Positions 1 through 8,490 of a stretch of 37,672 nt of DNA are shown piece by piece. Every line of letters begins with the position of its first letter. Within the stretch, counting starts at the first letter, position 1. The notes beneath the pieces are model-generated. The model searched no databases. It saw only the letters and a list, made by a program, of their open reading frames with translations, and had not been told where the DNA came from. Made by a program: the position numbers and the translations under genes. The DNA is from Opitutaceae bacterium (GTDB lineage: Bacteria > Verrucomicrobiota > Verrucomicrobiia > Opitutales > Opitutaceae). The DNA lies in the NCBI GenBank assembly GCA_003164715.1, contig PLTZ01000049.1:1-37672 (forward strand). The letters run 5' to 3'.

Positions 1-70
1 AGCGGCCCAAACCAGAAAGCCCTAGCGCGGGGGGGCCGCCGTTCCGGCTTGCGCATCCCGGGCGCTGATC

Positions 71-3000
71 TTGGTTAACCCACGCGTGCCCTCCGCAGAC
101 AAGAACTTCGTCCACCTCCACGTCCACTCGGACTACAGCCTGCTGGATGGTGCCTGCCGGATCGACCAGCTGACCGAGAGGGCCGGCCAGCTCGGGATGA
201 GCGCCCTCGCGCTTACGGACCATGGCAACCTGTTTGGGGCCATTGACTTCTACACGGCCGCAAAGAGCCGGGGGATCAAGCCGCTGATCGGATGCGAGCT
301 CTACCTCGCCGAGGGCTCCCGGCTTGAGAAACAGGGCCGAAGCGACGAGGGGCGGAGCATCTTCCACCTGGGGCTCCTGGCCCGGAACCTCGAGGGCTAC
401 CAGAACCTTCTCAAGCTGGTGAGCGACGCCCACCTGAAGGGCTTTTACTACAAGCCCCGGACGGACCTGGACACGCTGGCGCGCCATGCGGGGGGCCTCA
501 TCGGCTTCACCGGGTGCCTGGCGGCCCTGGTGCCCCAGCACCTGCTCCACGACCGGTGGGAGGAGGCCCGCAAGGCCACGGCGAGGTTTGTCGACATCTT
601 CGGGCGCGAGAACTACTTCGTCGAGATCCAGGACCACGGGATCGCGGAGCAGCACAAGATCATCCCGGGTCTCCTGAGGCTCGCGCGGGAGTTCGGGCTC
701 AAGGTGATCTGCACGAATGACGTCCACTACGTGCACGCGTCGGACGCAGGCTCCCACGACGCGATGCTCTGCATCCAGACCGGCTCGAAGATAGAGGACG
801 AGAAGCGGATGCGGTTCGAGGGGCAGCAGTTCTACCTCAAGTCGCGCGCCGAGATGGAGCGCCTCTTTGCCGAGGTCCCGGAGTCGGTCGTCAACACGCA
901 AGCGGTCGCGGAGATGTGCGACGTCACAATCCCGTTTCCCAAGGGAAGCGAGCGCTACCCCAAGTACCCCCTGCCCGCGGAGGTAGGGACGGACCGGACC
1001 GGATTCCTGAGGCGCCTGTGCATCGGCGGCCTCTCGAGGCGCTACGCGGTCGACTACGGGGCGCCGGAGAAGGCGGCCGACCCCGCGCTGGCCCGCGTCC
1101 TCGTGGACCGGCTCGACTACGAGCTGGGCGTAATCGAGAAGACCGGCTTCCTTGACTACTTCCTCGTCGTCTGGGACTTCATCGACTGGGCCAAGAAGCA
1201 GGGGATCCCCGTCGGCCCGGGCCGCGGCTCGGGCGCGGGCTGCCTCGTCGCGTACCTGCTCGGGATCACCAACCTGGACCCCTTGAGGTTCAAGCTGCTC
1301 TTCGAGCGCTTCCTGAACCCCGAGCGCGTCTCGCCGCCCGACTTCGACATCGACTTCTGCATGCGCCGCAGGGGCGAGGTGATCGACTACGTGCGGCGCA
1401 AGTACGGCGACGCCTGCGTCGCCAACATCGTCACCTACGGCACCATGGGCGCGAAGATGGTGATCCGCGATGTCTCGCGCGTCCACAGCCTGCCGTACGC
1501 CGAGGCCGACCGGCTGGCGAAGATGATCCCCGACGAGCTCAACATCACGCTGGAGCAGGCGGTCGCCAAGTCGGCCGAGCTACGCGAGGAGGTGGAAAGG
1601 AACCCCGCGGCGAAGAAGATCTTCGAGCAGGCGAAGGTCCTCGAGGGCATGGTCCGGAACACGGGCAAGCACGCGGCGGGGATCATCATCACCGACCGGC
1701 CGCTCGAGGAGTTCGTGCCCCTCACGCTCCAGGAGGGCGACGTCACGGTGCAGTTCGACATGAACGCCGTCGGGAAGTTGGGGCTGCTGAAGATGGACTT
1801 CCTGGGCCTGAAGACCCTCACGGTGATCGCCGACGCCGTGGACAACATCCGGCGCACCGCGGATCCCGGCTTCGACATCGAGAGGATTCCGATCGACGAC
1901 GCGAGGACGTTCGCGCTCCTCAACACCGGAAGGACTACCGGGGTGTTCCAGCTGGAGTCCGGCGGCATGCAGAATCTCTGCCGCCAGCTCCAGGTGTCCT
2001 CGATCGACGAAATCATCGCGCTCATCGCGCTCTACAGGCCGGGCCCGATGGAGTGGATCCCCGACTACATCCGGGGCAAGAAGGACCCGAGCACCGTGCG
2101 CTATCCGCACAAGCTCCTCGAGCAGGTCTGCAGCGAGACCTACGGGGTGATGGTGTACCAGGAGCAGGTCATGGAGGCGGCGAAGATCGTCGCGGGCTAC
2201 TCCCTCGGGGGGGCCGACATGCTGCGGCGGGCCATGGGGAAGAAGGACCCCGTCGCCATGGCCGAGGAGCGCGGGAAGTTCGTCGAGGGGGCAAAGCGTC
2301 TCCACGGCATCGACGAGAAGACCTCCGATGCGATCTTCGACATCCTCAACAAGTTCGCGGGCTATGGGTTCAACAAGTCCCACTCGGCCGCGTACGCGCT
2401 CCTCAGCTACCAGACGGCCTTCCTGAAGGCCAACTACCCCGTGCAGTTCATGGCGGCCATGCTCAGCTCGGAGCTCGGCAACTCCGACAAGGTCGCGCAC
2501 TTCGTCGCCGAGTGCGAGGCGATGGGCCTCGGGGTGCTCGGCCCGGACGTCAACGAGTCGCGGGAGATGTTCACGCCGGTCGGCGGCAAGATCCGGTTCG
2601 GGCTCGCCGGGATCAAGGGCGTGGGCGAACTCGCGGCGCAGCGGATCATCGCGGAGCGCGAGGCGAACGGCCCGTTCGCCGACTTTGACGACTTCGTGGC
2701 CCGGGTCGACGGCAGGGCGGTCAACAAGCGCGTCCTCGAGCACCTGGTGAAGACGGGCGCGTTCGAGTTCAGCCGGGTGGGAAGGCGCCGGCTCTTCGAG
2801 TGCATCGACGCCGCGATCGCGGCGAGCTCCGCCCAGGCGAGGGACCGGGCGGCGGGCCAGGACAACTTCCTCGGAACACTCGCGGGGCCGGCGCGCCCCA
2901 ACGGCTCCGTCCATGCGAACGGCGACTCGGCGCCGGACTTCAGCGCGCACGAGCGCCTCTCCTTCGAGAAGGAGCTGCTCGGGTTCTACGTGTCGGGGCA

Positions 3001-3628
3001 CCCGATGAACACCTACCACGGGCTTTGGGAGGCGATCGACACCGCCCCCGCCGAGGAGCTTCCGGGCCTTCCCGACCGCGGGGAGTTCCGCCTCTGCGGG
3101 ATCGCCGGCAACCTGGTCAAGAAGTACGCCAAGAAGGACAACCGCCCTTGGGTCGCGTTCACACTGGCGACCCGCGGGTCGACCGTCGCGCTCAACATGT
3201 TCGCCGACGCGTTCGCGAGCTTCGGGTCCGTCTTGGCCGAGAACGCGCCGGTGCTCGTCCAGGGCAACATCATACGCGGGGCGGACGGCCCGCGCGTCAA
3301 CGTGAAGGAGTGCTACCCCCTCGACCTTGCGGTGGCGCGCGCCATCCGGAAGGTGACCTGGCTCGTGAGGCCCGGAGCCCCGGAACTCGAGGGTTTCCTG
3401 CGCAGGCTCCGGGAGACGGTCGTCCGGGAGCCGGGCGACACGAGGATGGAGTTCGCCGTCGTGCTGGACGGGGGCGTGGCGCCGGTGGCCGAGGCCAGCG
3501 CGGCGCTCTCGTGGCGCCTTTCGGCGCCTGCGTTCCAGGAGCTTCGCTCGCACCCGGCGGTCGCCGGGATCCGGATCGAGACGCGGCCGCTCGAGCTGAA
3601 GCCGGACACGCGATGGGCGAGACGCTAG
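71..3628 (+). CDS. dnaE: DNA polymerase III alpha subunit (replicative polymerase)
   Basis: This is the catalytic subunit of the replicative DNA polymerase (family C), which extends the nascent strand within the holoenzyme. At 1185 aa it matches the usual DnaE length (about 1160). The N-terminal PHP domain starts with H-L-H-V-H-S at residues 15-20. The polymerase active-site motif P-D-F-D-I-D lies at about residues 423-428. The finger/thumb region follows, then a helix-hairpin-helix region near residue 850 and an OB-fold (about 1000-1090). The annotated start is TTG at 71; GTG at 86 is an equally possible start, because homology begins just after it (K-N-F-V-H-L-H). The 3' end overlaps the next gene by 16 bp. 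The DnaE1 type rather than PolC is clear, since no exonuclease insertion is seen in the PHP domain. The large antisense reading frame beneath it is a GC-rich shadow. Confidence 0.97.
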   Translation: MVNPRVPSADKNFVHLHVHSDYSLLDGACRIDQLTERAGQLGMSALALTDHGNLFGAIDFYTAAKSRGIKPLIGCELYLAEGSRLEKQGRSDEGRSIFHLGLLARNLEGYQNLLKLVSDAHLKGFYYKPRTDLDTLARHAGGLIGFTGCLAALVPQHLLHDRWEEARKATARFVDIFGRENYFVEIQDHGIAEQHKIIPGLLRLAREFGLKVICTNDVHYVHASDAGSHDAMLCIQTGSKIEDEKRMRFEGQQFYLKSRAEMERLFAEVPESVVNTQAVAEMCDVTIPFPKGSERYPKYPLPAEVGTDRTGFLRRLCIGGLSRRYAVDYGAPEKAADPALARVLVDRLDYELGVIEKTGFLDYFLVVWDFIDWAKKQGIPVGPGRGSGAGCLVAYLLGITNLDPLRFKLLFERFLNPERVSPPDFDIDFCMRRRGEVIDYVRRKYGDACVANIVTYGTMGAKMVIRDVSRVHSLPYAEADRLAKMIPDELNITLEQAVAKSAELREEVERNPAAKKIFEQAKVLEGMVRNTGKHAAGIIITDRPLEEFVPLTLQEGDVTVQFDMNAVGKLGLLKMDFLGLKTLTVIADAVDNIRRTADPGFDIERIPIDDARTFALLNTGRTTGVFQLESGGMQNLCRQLQVSSIDEIIALIALYRPGPMEWIPDYIRGKKDPSTVRYPHKLLEQVCSETYGVMVYQEQVMEAAKIVAGYSLGGADMLRRAMGKKDPVAMAEERGKFVEGAKRLHGIDEKTSDAIFDILNKFAGYGFNKSHSAAYALLSYQTAFLKANYPVQFMAAMLSSELGNSDKVAHFVAECEAMGLGVLGPDVNESREMFTPVGGKIRFGLAGIKGVGELAAQRIIAEREANGPFADFDDFVARVDGRAVNKRVLEHLVKTGAFEFSRVGRRRLFECIDAAIAASSAQARDRAAGQDNFLGTLAGPARPNGSVHANGDSAPDFSAHERLSFEKELLGFYVSGHPMNTYHGLWEAIDTAPAEELPGLPDRGEFRLCGIAGNLVKKYAKKDNRPWVAFTLATRGSTVALNMFADAFASFGSVLAENAPVLVQGNIIRGADGPRVNVKECYPLDLAVARAIRKVTWLVRPGAPELEGFLRRLRETVVREPGDTRMEFAVVLDGGVAPVAEASAALSWRLSAPAFQELRSHPAVAGIRIETRPLELKPDTRWARR

Positions 3629-4749
3629 AGAATCACGCGGCCCGGGTCCTGCAGTCGCTGCGCCCCGGGGTTGCGGCCGACGCGGCGCTGCGGGACTACC
3701 TCGCGGGCAACCGGAGCCTGGGCGCCGTGGGCCGGCGCTCCGTCAGCCGCGCCGTGTTCGCCTACTTCCGGTGGCTCAACTGGCTCGAGCCCGCGCAGTC
3801 CCTACAGAAGCAGGTGGTCGGCGCGCTCGGCCTTCAGGCGAGGTTCGACCGCGACCCGGCATGCATCAAGACGGCCGCCCTCGCCGCCCGCGCGGTCCCA
3901 AGCTGGCTCGCGGGGGAGATGGATGTCTGCGCGGCCTTCCTGCGCGTCCTCCAGCGGGAGCCCGCACTCTGGATCCGCGCCAAGGCCGGCGCGGCCCGCG
4001 ACCTGGCCGCGGCCCTCGGGTCATGCGAGGAGCCCGTCCTGCCGGACCTGGTGCAGGCCCCGTCCGGGCTCTCGGCCCTGCGCTACCGCGGGACCGCGGA
4101 CCTCCACAGGGCGCCCGGCTTCCAGTCGGGGCTCTTCGAGATCCAGGACCTCTCCTCGCAGCTTGTGGGCCACGCCTGCGCGCCCGAGCCCGGCGAGACC
4201 TGGTGGGACGCGTGCGCGGGCGAGGGCGGGAAGGCACTTCACCTTTCGGACCTGATGCTCAACAAGGGCCTCGTCTGGGCGACCGACAGGTCGGTGCGGC
4301 GGCTTTCGCTCCTAAGGAAGCGCGCCGCGCGCGCGGGCATGTTCAACTATCGGTCGGCGGTCTGGACGGGGGCGGCGTCGGCACCCTTCAGGGTGAAGTG
4401 CGACGGCGTCCTGGTCGACGCGCCGTGCAGCGGCGTCGGCACCTGGCAGCGCAATCCCCACGCCCGGTGGACCACCACGCAGGGCGACGTCGCCGAGCTG
4501 GCGGCCGTCCAGGCGGGGCTCCTCGGGCGCGCCGCCGCGTCCGTGAAGCCCGGCGGGAGGCTCGTCTATTCCGTGTGCACGCTGACCCGGAGCGAGACCG
4601 CGGCCGTGGCCGACGGCTTTGAGGCGGCCCACCGGGATTTTGAGCCCGCGGCGCTCCCGATCGCCGCCGGGCAGCCCAGGATCGCGCTCCTGCCACAGGA
4701 CCTCGACGCCAACGGGATGTTTATCGCCGCGTGGCGGCGGGCGCGCTAG
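3613..4749 (+). CDS. RsmB/NOP2-family RNA (cytosine-5) methyltransferase
   Basis: A SAM-dependent methyltransferase that makes 5-methylcytosine in RNA, probably 16S rRNA by analogy with RsmB. The 378-aa product has a helical N-terminal half with NusB-like character (residues 1-130). A Rossmann methyltransferase domain follows. The SAM-binding loop is D-A-C-A-G-E-G-G at 199-206. Motif IV is D-A-P-C-S-G at 269-274, and motif VI is S-V-C-T-L at 320-324. The two cysteines, C272 and C322, are the family's product-release and nucleophilic residues. The ATG at 3613 was chosen because the family N-terminus starts there; it lies inside the dnaE end and overlaps it by 16 bp, so the two are probably co-transcribed. 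Which RNA and which position it modifies cannot be read from sequence. Confidence 0.9.
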   Translation: MGETLENHAARVLQSLRPGVAADAALRDYLAGNRSLGAVGRRSVSRAVFAYFRWLNWLEPAQSLQKQVVGALGLQARFDRDPACIKTAALAARAVPSWLAGEMDVCAAFLRVLQREPALWIRAKAGAARDLAAALGSCEEPVLPDLVQAPSGLSALRYRGTADLHRAPGFQSGLFEIQDLSSQLVGHACAPEPGETWWDACAGEGGKALHLSDLMLNKGLVWATDRSVRRLSLLRKRAARAGMFNYRSAVWTGAASAPFRVKCDGVLVDAPCSGVGTWQRNPHARWTTTQGDVAELAAVQAGLLGRAAASVKPGGRLVYSVCTLTRSETAAVADGFEAAHRDFEPAALPIAAGQPRIALLPQDLDANGMFIAAWRRAR

Positions 4750-4828
4750 TGGCGTGCCGCCGCGGGCCCGACCCGCAAGAGGGATCTCGCTTGCAGCGGG
4801 GCCGTATCGGGGGATCTTCTGCCCCCGG

Positions 4829-5347
4829 ATGACCATGATACACGCGCACTTTCGCCCGCTCCTCGCGTTCGCGGCGCTCGCGGCCCTGCAGTCGGCGGGG
4901 CTGCGCGCCGCCCCCGAATACCCCGCGCAGGGCCCAGATATCTACGACACGCATGCGGACGCAGAGGCGCAGATCGCCGCGGCGGTGCGAAGGGCGGCCG
5001 CGGAGCACAAGCGCGTGCTGCTTGATTTCGGCGCAAACTGGTGCATCTGGTGCCGGCGGCTCCATGCCACGTTTGAATCCGACCCGTCGGTGTCCGCGGC
5101 CCTCGGCAAGGGGTTCGTAGTCGTCATGATCGACGTCAACACCCGTAACGGCGTGAAGCGCAACGCAGGCGTCAATGAGAGGTACGGAAACCCGATCCAC
5201 CACGGTATTCCCGTGCTCGTCGTGCTGGATTCCGACGGCAAGCAGTTGACGACGAAGGACTCTGGGGAATTGGAGGAGGGCGAGGGGCACAGCCCGGCGA
5301 AGATAACGGCCTTCCTTGCGCAGTGGGCTCCGCCGGGGCGCCCGTAG
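4829..5347 (+). CDS. Exported thioredoxin-fold protein (C-I-W-C)
   Basis: A 172-aa thioredoxin-like protein. A hydrophobic N-terminal segment (about residues 8-27, ending L-R-A-A-P) looks like a signal peptide, so it probably acts in the periplasm. The redox motif is N-W-C-I-W-C at about residues 68-73, and the cis-proline region reads G-I-P-V-L-V-V-L-D. The ATG at 4829 was chosen because it precedes the signal peptide; a second in-frame ATG lies two codons later. It sits just upstream of a cytochrome c assembly-like membrane protein, so a role as thiol reductant for extracytoplasmic cysteines is plausible. That role is inference from context. The family also includes general disulfide reductases and DUF255-like proteins. 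Confidence 0.85.
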   Translation: MTMIHAHFRPLLAFAALAALQSAGLRAAPEYPAQGPDIYDTHADAEAQIAAAVRRAAAEHKRVLLDFGANWCIWCRRLHATFESDPSVSAALGKGFVVVMIDVNTRNGVKRNAGVNERYGNPIHHGIPVLVVLDSDGKQLTTKDSGELEEGEGHSPAKITAFLAQWAPPGRP

Positions 5348-5388
5348 GCTTGCCCGGACGCTCCGCATCGGGCACCGTCCTTTCCGCC

Positions 5389-6237
5389 ATGCTCCCAGAC
5401 CTTTCCGACCGGCAATGGCTTTGGTGCGCCGCGGGATTGTACGCCGTGGGGCTGCTCCTCGGCACGATCTCGCTCGTGCGGGGTCAAAGAACCTCCGGGG
5501 TCCTCATCTATTGCGCGATTTTCGTCGGCTATGTCCTCCAATTCATTGGCCTGGGTGTGCGCGGGCGCGCCACGGGCGGCTGCCCGCTCGGCAACCAGTT
5601 TGAGATCTTCCAGTTCACCGCCTGGTCCGCGATCACGCTCTATCTCGTCGTCGGCGTCACGTTCCGCTCGAGCGTGCTCGGCTTCTTCACCTCCTGCCTC
5701 GGGGCGGCGCTGACGGCGGTGTCGCTCTCGATCCCGGCCTGGGACGCCGTGAGGCGCACCCACATCTTCGGGGGCAACCCCTGGATCGAGCTCCATGCGG
5801 CGCTCGCGATCTTCAGCTACGGGGTCTTCGGGCTTCTCGCCCTGACGTCGGGGCTGTTCCTGCTGCGCCACTTCTCGCTCAAGTCGAAGCGCCTCGGGGG
5901 CTGGTTCTCGTTCCTGCCCTCGATCCTCGACCTCGACCACATCGAGATGCGCCTCCTGACGGCCGGATTCGGCCTGCTGACCCTGGCGCTCGCGTTCGGC
6001 TCGGTCTACTGGACGAGGGACTTGGCCTCCGTCGACCATGCGAAACTGGCCGCGACGGCGGCGGTCTGGGCCGGGGCCGCCGCGGCGCTCCTGCTCAGGT
6101 CCTTCGGCCGCCTCCTTGCGAGGCGGTTCGCCTGGGCATGCCTCGCGCTCTTTGCGGCGGCGCTCCTGTCGCTGGCGGCGGTCGACGAAAGCCGGCACCC
6201 GGTGGTGTCCCCGCCCCAGGAGCGGGCCTTGCGATGA
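5389..6237 (+). CDS. hemX: HemX/CcsA-like polytopic membrane protein
   Basis: A 282-aa membrane protein of the cytochrome c assembly (CcsA/ResC/HemX) superfamily with about eight hydrophobic segments. The conserved His-containing helix is E-L-H-A-A-L-A-I-F-S-Y at residues 135-145. Where heme-handling CcsA proteins carry the tryptophan-rich W-G-x-x-W-x-W-D loop, this protein has only V-Y-W-T-R-D near 207-211, so the motif is degenerate. That and the position directly before hemA (ATGA overlap at 6234) favour HemX, which in Bacillus subtilis influences the amount of HemA, over a cytochrome c heme lyase. No CcsB/Ccs1 partner is visible. A GTG at 5323 is an alternative start overlapping the previous gene; the ATG at 5389 places the first membrane helix near the N-terminus. 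Confidence 0.85.
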   Translation: MLPDLSDRQWLWCAAGLYAVGLLLGTISLVRGQRTSGVLIYCAIFVGYVLQFIGLGVRGRATGGCPLGNQFEIFQFTAWSAITLYLVVGVTFRSSVLGFFTSCLGAALTAVSLSIPAWDAVRRTHIFGGNPWIELHAALAIFSYGVFGLLALTSGLFLLRHFSLKSKRLGGWFSFLPSILDLDHIEMRLLTAGFGLLTLALAFGSVYWTRDLASVDHAKLAATAAVWAGAAAALLLRSFGRLLARRFAWACLALFAAALLSLAAVDESRHPVVSPPQERALR

Positions 6238-7328
6238 GCGGGCCCTGCCTCTTCGTCATCGGGGCCACCCACCAGAACGCCCCGCTCGAGGTCCGCGAGC
6301 GCCTGGCCCTTGCCTCGGAGGGCGCGATCCGGGACGAGCTGGTCATGGTGGCGGGAATTAGGGAGCTCGCGGTCCTGAGCACCTGCAACCGCGTCGAGTT
6401 CTACGGGGTCGGGTCCGACGAAACCGCCGCGGACTCGGTGCAGGCGGCGTACTGCGCGATGCAGGGGTTTGACCCGGCCGAGTTCGAGCGGATCAGGATC
6501 CGGCTGACGGGAAGGGAGGCCGCGCTGCACCTCTTCGAGGTTGCGAGCGGGCTCGATTCCCAGCTCGTGGGCGAGAACGAGATCTTCGGGCAGGTGAAGG
6601 AGGCCTATGCGGCCGCCCACGCCTGCGGCTCCACGGGAGCGGTCCTGAACCGCCTCTTCCAGAAGGCGTTCCAGGCGGCGAAGCACGTGCGCACGAGCAC
6701 CGGCATCTCCTCAGGCCGCGTGAGCGTGGCAAACGTCGCCGTCGACCTCGCGGCCAGCATCTTCGGCAGCCTTGCCGAGTCCAAGGTGCTCGTGCTGGGA
6801 ACGGGCGAGATCGGCGAGGGGACCGCCCGGGCGTTCAGGAGCCGGGGCGCGGAGGACCTCGCGGTGTCCGGGCGCCGGCCGGAGCGGGCCGCGCAGGTCG
6901 CCTCCTCCCTCGGCGCCGGGACGGTGCCTTTCGAGGAGCGCGACGCAAGCCTCGCCCGCTATGACATCGTCGTGTGCTCGACCGCGGCGCCCTCGGCCGT
7001 GCTGAGCGCCGCCGCCATCGCGGCGGCCATGAAGAGGCGCCCCGCCCGCCCGCTCCTCCTGATAGACCTCGCGCTGCCGCGGGACGTCGAGTCTGCCGCG
7101 GCCGACCTCCAGAACGTCTTCCTCTACAACCTGGACGACCTCGCGCGGATCGCGGAGAAGAACCGCCTGGCCCGCGAGGCCGAGATCGTCCGCTGCCGGT
7201 CGATCCTGTCCCAGCGCGCCGACGGGCTCTGGGGCCACGTCCAGCAGTACCTCGATTTGGCCCGCGGTCCGGCTCCGGGCTCGCCCGCGAGGAACCCCGG
7301 CGCGGCGGGCCAGGCCGCCGCGCCCTGA
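6234..7328 (+). CDS. hemA: Glutamyl-tRNA reductase
   Basis: Reduces glutamyl-tRNA to glutamate-1-semialdehyde, the first step of C5-pathway tetrapyrrole synthesis. The catalytic S-T-C-N-R motif is at residues 49-53 (C51). The substrate-binding signature G-E-N-E-I-F-G-Q-V-K follows, then an NADPH-binding G-T-G-E-I-G. At 364 aa it is shorter than the typical 410-430. The sequence after Y-N-L-D-D-L runs only about 50 residues and ends in a Pro/Ala/Gly tail, so the C-terminal dimerisation helices are mostly missing. The start overlaps the hemX stop as ATGA, which suggests translational coupling. The product feeds heme needed by the caa3 oxidase encoded later in the window. Confidence 0.95.
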   Translation: MSGPCLFVIGATHQNAPLEVRERLALASEGAIRDELVMVAGIRELAVLSTCNRVEFYGVGSDETAADSVQAAYCAMQGFDPAEFERIRIRLTGREAALHLFEVASGLDSQLVGENEIFGQVKEAYAAAHACGSTGAVLNRLFQKAFQAAKHVRTSTGISSGRVSVANVAVDLAASIFGSLAESKVLVLGTGEIGEGTARAFRSRGAEDLAVSGRRPERAAQVASSLGAGTVPFEERDASLARYDIVVCSTAAPSAVLSAAAIAAAMKRRPARPLLLIDLALPRDVESAAADLQNVFLYNLDDLARIAEKNRLAREAEIVRCRSILSQRADGLWGHVQQYLDLARGPAPGSPARNPGAAGQAAAP

Positions 7329-7336
7329 GCGGGCGC
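7320..7336. terminator. Short hairpin at convergent hemA/lpxB ends
   Basis: A 6-bp perfect stem (GCGCCC at 7320-7325 and GGGCGC at 7331-7336) with a 5-nt loop spans the hemA stop and touches the lpxB stop on the opposite strand. No U-tract follows on either strand, so this is at best a weak or Rho-assisted bidirectional termination element. It may equally be chance in such GC-rich DNA. Confidence 0.25.
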
Positions 7337-8490
7337 TAAGGCAGCATCCGGGCGAGCCAGTCCGCGGCGCTGGCGCCCGACGGGTTCGCGAGCATCGCCC
7401 GGAGCTCGGCGGACTGCGCGCCGGTGCGGGCCCGGCGGAGCGGGTCCTCGGTGCAGGCGGCGAGCTCGCCGGCGAGCGCCAGGGGCGACGAGGCCCCCTG
7501 GATGAATTCCGGGTACATCGGCTCGCCGAGCAGGATGTTCGCGATCCCCAGGTAGGGAACCCGCACGAGCCAGCGGCCGGCCAGGTAGGTGAGGAGATCC
7601 GTGCGGTAGACGATGGCTCCGGGGATCCCCGCGAGGGCGCAGTGCATCGACATGGTCCCGCTGCTCGTGAGGACGGCCCTGGCCGAGACCGCCGTCCCCG
7701 TCTCGAGGAGCCGGATCGCGGGCGGGAGCCCCGAGGCCTCGAGCTGCGCGCGGAGGGCGGCGCTCGGATAAAGGATCACCGCGGAGGCCTCCCGGCCCGC
7801 GCGCGCGAACTCAAGGAAGCCCCCGACGAGGGCGGGAAGGATGAGGCCGACGGCCCTGGGGCGGCTGCCCGGCAGCAATAGCACCGGGCCCGCGGGGTCG
7901 TGGCGCACCGGCGGGGCGTAGTCCGGGGCCATGAAGGGGTGCCCCACGAATTCCACGGGCAGGCCCGTGTCGGCGTAGCAGCCGACCTCGAACGGGAAGA
8001 TCACGGCGAGCGCGTCCAGGTTGCGGGCCATCTCGAAACGGCGGCCAGCCCTCGAGGCCCAGATCTGCGGGCTGATGTAGTAGAGGGTTCGCACCGAGCC
8101 GCCTCCCTTTGCGCTCACGCCGCGCAGCCGGAGCGCCTCCGCGATCCGCAGGTTGATGCCGGAGTTGTCCACGAAGCAGACCGCCGCGGGGCGGTGGCGG
8201 GCGATCCACCCGACGGTCCCGTCGATGAGCGCCCTGAAGAAGGCGAGGTTCGAGAGCGCCTCCGCGAAGCCGACCACCGAGACCGTGGTGCGGTCGTAGA
8301 GGAGCTCGGCCCCGGCCGCGGCGAGGCGGGGCCCCCCGAGGGCCGAGACGCGCAGCCCGGGCCTGCGCTTGAGGAGCCCGGCGACCATGCGGGCCGCGTG
8401 CTCGTCGCCCGAGTGCTCGCCGGCCACGACGAGCAGGTCGGGCGCGCCGCCCTGCGGCGGGGGCAGCAGAAGCGAGGGGGAGCCCGTCAT
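7336..8490 (-). CDS. lpxB: Lipid-A-disaccharide synthase
   Basis: A membrane-associated GT19 glycosyltransferase that joins UDP-diacylglucosamine to lipid X to form the lipid A disaccharide. The 384-aa product shows the family N-terminus V-V-A-G-E-H-S-G-D (usually A-G-E-x-S-G-D). It also has the C-F-V-D-N-S-G-I-N segment, the Y-Y-I-S-P-Q-I-W-A motif, L-L-L-P-G-S-R-P, and the nucleotide-binding L-T-S-S-G-T region. The start codon overlaps the stop of the upstream oxidoreductase (ATGA at 8490-8487), so the two are probably translated together. The gene shows that the organism makes a Gram-negative-type outer membrane with lipid A. It is the last gene of a minus-strand run starting at lysS. Confidence 0.93.
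   Translation of the reverse strand: MTGSPSLLLPPPQGGAPDLLVVAGEHSGDEHAARMVAGLLKRRPGLRVSALGGPRLAAAGAELLYDRTTVSVVGFAEALSNLAFFRALIDGTVGWIARHRPAAVCFVDNSGINLRIAEALRLRGVSAKGGGSVRTLYYISPQIWASRAGRRFEMARNLDALAVIFPFEVGCYADTGLPVEFVGHPFMAPDYAPPVRHDPAGPVLLLPGSRPRAVGLILPALVGGFLEFARAGREASAVILYPSAALRAQLEASGLPPAIRLLETGTAVSARAVLTSSGTMSMHCALAGIPGAIVYRTDLLTYLAGRWLVRVPYLGIANILLGEPMYPEFIQGASSPLALAGELAACTEDPLRRARTGAQSAELRAMLANPSGASAADWLARMLP

Noticed and set aside
1580-3553. Long open frame (657 codons) antisense to dnaE
   Set aside because: It is low-complexity, rich in Arg/Val/Glu/Pro and unlike any family. It mirrors the codon bias of dnaE and is a GC-rich shadow.
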